DNA from: Heyndrickxia sp050281185
GTDB taxonomy: Bacteria; Bacillota; Bacilli; Bacillales; Bacillaceae_C
Reading direction: 5' to 3'
Assembly: GCF_050281185.1 (NCBI RefSeq)
Contig: NZ_JBNNWS010000018.1
Location: forward strand, 1 to 64,000
DNA: 64,000 nucleotides
This document shows positions 60,770-64,000 of the stretch, piece by piece. A model generated the notes under the pieces. That model searched no databases. It saw nothing but the letters and a program-made list of their open reading frames with translations, and was not told the origin of the DNA. The translations under genes and the position numbers were made by a program. Positions within the stretch are counted from its first letter, which is position 1, and the number at the start of each line of letters is the position of its first letter.

Positions 60770-61645
60770 TTAAAAATTAATAATCTTTTTAGCATCTCTT
60801 GGTAAAGATTTAATATGTTTTAAATGATCATATACTTTAGAATATCTAGCTTTTTGGTAGTGGAATTTTAGGTTTTTTGAAACATATTCTGCTGTACTGG
60901 AAAACAGATCACACATTGAAAACAATGCCCTCCAACAATCTTCATAATTTCCATTGGTATAAGTGGAAAGAAGCTCTTGCCAACTTTTTTGAGAGAGGAA
61001 ATTATCTAAATATTTACCGTTTTTACCCACGCTTACTAAAAAGTCTGTTTGAATACCTACCTGCCATTCTAACATTTGAATTAGCATTTCTCTAACATTA
61101 TTAAGATGCTCCTGTGCATAAAGAAATTCTTCTCTCCATAAGCCCTTTGCAACATAATTTGATACCCACCAAAACTCATTGCAACAATCATCGAAAAATT
61201 CAGTAGTTGGGCGTTTTACCCAATAATCCTCATCTGTTGGTTCGGAGATTGGAGGAAGTTGATTATCTTTGTCCAATAAAATCTTTGTAAGCTTATCCTC
61301 TTTACAATACACGTCTTTTTCATTTACGGGAACTAATAATAAATCAATACGGTTCCCATCAGAAAACTGCATCAAATAAGAGAATCTTCCTCCTAACTCT
61401 GGAGGAAACATGGACATAGCTTCGGGCGTTTGCATAATAAGTTGTTCACCAAAAACATTTATCCAACTAGGATCGGATATGAAGGAATCCATATCGGTTA
61501 CAAGATAAACAATATCATAGTCCTGAAACAAATCTTTTGGAACATTTGGGTTCACTCGCGAGCCATTCATACCAACGCCACGAATTCGTTTATCATTCAT
61601 AGCGACTTTTAATATTAAATCCATCATTTCTTTTTCAGTTCTCAT
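60770..61645 (-). CDS. aadK: Aminoglycoside 6-adenylyltransferase (AadK/ANT(6) family)
   Basis: This is a 291-residue streptomycin adenylyltransferase-type protein. The nucleotidyltransferase motif is GVGMNGSRVNPNVPKDLFQD followed by YDIVYLVTDMDSFI (D-x-D-like acidic pair), and FSYLMQFSDGNRIDLLLVPV supplies the next Asp. NEFWWVSNYVAKGLWREEFL is typical of the family. Length is like chromosomal AadK (about 284). GGAGGACTAAT precedes the ATG. Resistance is plausible but must not be assumed. Confidence 0.88.
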   Translation of the reverse strand: MRTEKEMMDLILKVAMNDKRIRGVGMNGSRVNPNVPKDLFQDYDIVYLVTDMDSFISDPSWINVFGEQLIMQTPEAMSMFPPELGGRFSYLMQFSDGNRIDLLLVPVNEKDVYCKEDKLTKILLDKDNQLPPISEPTDEDYWVKRPTTEFFDDCCNEFWWVSNYVAKGLWREEFLYAQEHLNNVREMLIQMLEWQVGIQTDFLVSVGKNGKYLDNFLSQKSWQELLSTYTNGNYEDCWRALFSMCDLFSSTAEYVSKNLKFHYQKARYSKVYDHLKHIKSLPRDAKKIINF

Positions 61646-61815
61646 TTATTAGTCCTCCAATATTATTTTAGTCTTTTGTAAAAAGGAATATTAGGAGGTC
61701 CCCTAGATAAATAATAAATTCTATATAAACGTTATAACTTATTGAATGTTATCTTCATTTGTTTTTCCTCCTTAATACTTAAATCGTATTTGTTTGTTTA
61801 ACATAATATTTTTTC

Positions 61816-61853
61816 AAAAAGGAACCCTTTATGTCTGGCACTGTTCGTTATTT
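61816..61853. repeat. Dispersed repeat, copy B (inverted relative to copy A)
   Basis: The reverse complement reads AATAACGAACAGTGCCAGAC then ATAAAGGGTTCCTTTTT, matching 52411-52449 with few differences. The rest of 61646-61949 shows no gene. Confidence 0.65.
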
Positions 61854-61949
61854 TTTCAATTTCAAACATATACCTTATTATTTCAGAAAAAGGGATTTCA
61901 TTTTCAAAAGACCGAAGCCGATTGTCTTATGATAGAAATAACGAGTGCT

Positions 61950-62915
61950 CTAGGTTAAGTTATAAAACGAAACAGTGGCTTCAGCCATCTTAAGAATCTT
62001 ATTGTGTAGCTCTTTGGGTTGAATCACCTTCATTTGATTGGCAAACCCTAATATGTATCCCTTTGCCTCGTCTTCTGTATTGAAAAAAAGCTTTACTGTT
62101 ATCCATCCCTCCTGATTTTTATTGAGAACCTCTTCAATTTGAACAAATCGGTCGGTAAATTGTAACCTCGGTAAAATGGATGACGCAGCCTCTACCAACA
62201 CTTCATATTTTGGCAAGTTTTCTATAAAGGCTTTTGTTGAAGATCTCCAGTACCCGGCAAGATTAAAATCTTTTGGTCTTTCAAATGTTTCACTAATAGG
62301 TTCTGCAGATTTAATCCGTGAAACCCTGTAATTTCGAATTTCATCGCTATCTTTGGCTGCAATAAAGTACCAACGATTCCCCTTTGCGACTAATCCTAGT
62401 GGATTTACAATACGTTCATTTGTTTCTCCGTCTGCACGTTCATAATCTATTTTTAATTTGTTTTCATTCCATATGGAATTTTTCAGGACTTCGAAGGTCT
62501 CCATTTTTTCATTCCGCTTGCGCCATGCACTCGTGTCAATATGAATTCGGTTCCATACGTCTTTGGCATTTTCACGATAAATTGAAGGAAGCGATGCGAT
62601 AAGTTTATTTCTTGCTTCTTCAGAAGTACTTGTCATACCTAGATCATCTAGCAATTGTGTAGAAGGAGACACTAATAATGTACGTATTTCAGATTCTTTT
62701 AAACCCGTTAAATTTGTCCGATAGCCTTCCAACAATGACCATCCACCATTTTTTCCACGCTCAGCAAAAACCGGGATACCAGTTCCGCTTAATGCTTCCA
62801 TATCTCGATGGATGGTTCTCTCCGAAACTTCCAATCTCTCCGATAATTCTTTAGCTGTCATTTGTCCTTGTGATTGTAATAAAAGCAAAATAGATAGCAG
62901 TCGATCCCCTCTCAT
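61950..62915 (-). CDS. YafY-type HTH and WYL-domain transcriptional regulator
   Basis: This is a 321-residue regulator. The N-terminal winged helix is LLSILLLLQSQGQMTAKELS followed by ERLEVSERTIHRDMEALSGT. The central WYL domain has VNPLGLVAKGNRWYFIAAKD and YRVSRIKSAE. The C-terminal WCX-like part ends the protein. I prefer ATG 62915 (MRGDRLLSI) after AAAGGTG; a GTG three codons earlier is also possible. It is divergent from the SDR gene at 63026 and probably controls it. Confidence 0.87.
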   Translation of the reverse strand: MRGDRLLSILLLLQSQGQMTAKELSERLEVSERTIHRDMEALSGTGIPVFAERGKNGGWSLLEGYRTNLTGLKESEIRTLLVSPSTQLLDDLGMTSTSEEARNKLIASLPSIYRENAKDVWNRIHIDTSAWRKRNEKMETFEVLKNSIWNENKLKIDYERADGETNERIVNPLGLVAKGNRWYFIAAKDSDEIRNYRVSRIKSAEPISETFERPKDFNLAGYWRSSTKAFIENLPKYEVLVEAASSILPRLQFTDRFVQIEEVLNKNQEGWITVKLFFNTEDEAKGYILGFANQMKVIQPKELHNKILKMAEATVSFYNLT

Positions 62916-63025
62916 GGCACTCACCTTTACGATTGATTTTTTCTTTATTTAATAAAATATGACAAAGGATGTCAAGAATTCTTCTTTATGATAAAAATAT
63001 CTTGTAAATGAAAGGAATGGAATAT

Positions 63026-63859
63026 ATGAAACCATTAGAAGGAAAGGTCGCTCTTGTAACAGGAGGAAGCAGAGGCGCTGGGCGCGGTATTGCCGTCGAA
63101 TTAGGTAAAGCTGGAGCAACGGTTTATATCACAGGACGTAGTACCAAAGGATTTCCCACAAATGATTGGCCAGGAACGATTGATGATACTGTTTCACAAA
63201 TTGAAACCTTTGGTGGAACAGGAATAGCAATTCGTTGTGATCATACGAACGATGCAGAAACGGAATCTGTAATCTCCCAAATTCGCAAAGAACAAGGAAA
63301 ATTAGATATCCTTGTCAATAATGTTTGGGGTGCGCATGATCTCGGAATCGAAGCAAAACCATTTTGGGAATTGCCATTGAAACATTGGGATACGATGTTC
63401 ACTGCAGGTGTGCGTGCCCAGTTGGCCACAAATCACTTTGCCATTCCGTTGCTTCGTAAAAATAAGCAAGCACTCATCGTTCATACCACTTTTTGGGATG
63501 AAGACAAATACACTGGTCAATTTTATTACGATTTAGCCAAGAATTCATTAGTTCGCATGGCATATGGGCTGTCAATTGAATTAAAACAAGATAATATTGC
63601 CGTTCTTGCCGTTTCACCTGGTTTTATGAGGACGGAGCTTGTTTTAAAGCATCATAATATAGATGAGGAACATTGGCAGGAAGCTGGAGAGTTAAACAGA
63701 ACTGAAACCCCCTATTATGTTGGTCGTGGAATAAAAGCTTTGGCTAGTGATCCCAATATAATGGAGAAGAGTGGTCAGGTACTCAGAATTGGTGATTTAG
63801 CTAAAGAATATAAGTTCACAGATATAGACGGCCGATTAATTCCGCCATTTACATTATAG
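63026..63859 (+). CDS. Short-chain dehydrogenase/reductase
   Basis: This is a 277-residue classical SDR. The cofactor motif is VTGGSRGAGRGIAVELGKAG near residue 12 (TGxxxGxG), DILVNNVWG is the NNAG-like motif, and FYYDLAKNSLVRMAYGLSIE supplies the Tyr and Lys of YxxxK in altered form (YYDLAK). I chose ATG 63026 (MKPLEGKVALV), with AAAGGAATGG upstream. It is divergent from the WYL regulator. Substrate unknown. Confidence 0.85.
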   Translation: MKPLEGKVALVTGGSRGAGRGIAVELGKAGATVYITGRSTKGFPTNDWPGTIDDTVSQIETFGGTGIAIRCDHTNDAETESVISQIRKEQGKLDILVNNVWGAHDLGIEAKPFWELPLKHWDTMFTAGVRAQLATNHFAIPLLRKNKQALIVHTTFWDEDKYTGQFYYDLAKNSLVRMAYGLSIELKQDNIAVLAVSPGFMRTELVLKHHNIDEEHWQEAGELNRTETPYYVGRGIKALASDPNIMEKSGQVLRIGDLAKEYKFTDIDGRLIPPFTL

Positions 63860-63956
63860 AAGTACCTTAAAAAATATGATTGCTAGTACGGACTAAATGG
63901 TATAATGTGGGGAGATTACACGTTCAAATAATATTAATGAAGGGAGTTTTACGCAA

Positions 63957-64000
63957 ATGGAGGTAATATTTACTGTAAGTAAATGGGAAGAAAAGCCAGT
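63957..64000 (+). CDS. Start of an unidentified gene, truncated by the window end
   Basis: GAAGGGAG precedes ATG 63957, which opens MEVIFTVSKWEEKPV before the sequence ends. The start recalls DUF3224 proteins (short strand followed by a KxWxE segment), but 15 codons are too few for a firm call. Confidence 0.4.
   Translation, partial: MEVIFTVSKWEEKP

Noticed and set aside
1..64000. tRNA, rRNA and CRISPR arrays
   Set aside because: No cloverleaf with CCA end, rRNA-like stretch or regularly spaced repeat was noticed while reading; a dedicated covariance search was not possible.

Overview
The window looks like part of a low-GC Bacillaceae chromosome, probably Bacillus in the broad sense. The evidence is AT-rich DNA with strong AGGAGG-type ribosome binding sites, many GTG and TTG starts, a Bacillus-type LexA (DinR) box, an MhqR-type operator, an AdaA/AdaB pair, and a D-Ala-D-Ala ligase that resembles the Bacillus cereus-type enzyme as I remember it. 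No rRNA, tRNA or CRISPR array was seen. The species is an inference.

Layout. 0-6 kb: an edge-truncated phosphotransferase, a Nudix gene broken by an early stop, a YfhF-type epimerase, a YdeI-family gene next to a scrap of a paralogue, a serine hydrolase/acetyltransferase pair, and two wrecked tyrosine integrases. 6-14.5 kb: a probable uptake and amino-compound region with cutC, asparaginase II, a TRAP-TAXI transporter, an RpiR regulator and a class III aminotransferase. The TAXI binding protein is circularly permuted: its second half precedes its first half behind an intact lipoprotein signal. 15-31 kb: housekeeping and accessory genes (YbaK, acetolactate synthase-like enzyme, lipoproteins, DinB proteins, streptomycin-kinase-like APH, ECF sigma factor/DUF4179 pair, MazG, MBL hydrolase, DIP1984).

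29.8-40.1 kb: a MocR regulator overlapping D-Ala-D-Ala ligase (DdlR-Ddl arrangement), an XRE/DUF2178 pair with two matching palindromic operators, an MhqR-like operon for quinone or aromatic stress, and a vanR-vanS-vanY-like operon without vanHAX. 40-45 kb is a graveyard: serine-recombinase tail, internally deleted group II intron, possible DUF6262 scrap, and hairpins, between ordinary GNAT and HAD genes. 45-52.5 kb: Bcr/CflA efflux pump, MutT-like Nudix, a 24-residue holin-like type I toxin whose promoter carries a perfect LexA box, a 1050-residue PLD-helicase-DUF3427 protein, and broken prophage replication genes. 53-57 kb: an alkylation-damage island (2OG-Fe(II) oxygenase, AdaA, AdaB, SplB-like radical SAM, Ada-type zinc domain protein, AlkD-like glycosylase). 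57-64 kb: CPBP protease, small membrane proteins, a GC-rich DUF899 gene, aminoglycoside 6-adenylyltransferase, and a divergent WYL regulator/SDR pair.

The most notable items are the permuted TAXI binding protein and the apparently SOS-controlled type I toxin. Several small genes below 60 codons were found by direct reading. Promoters and operators are sequence-pattern calls only.
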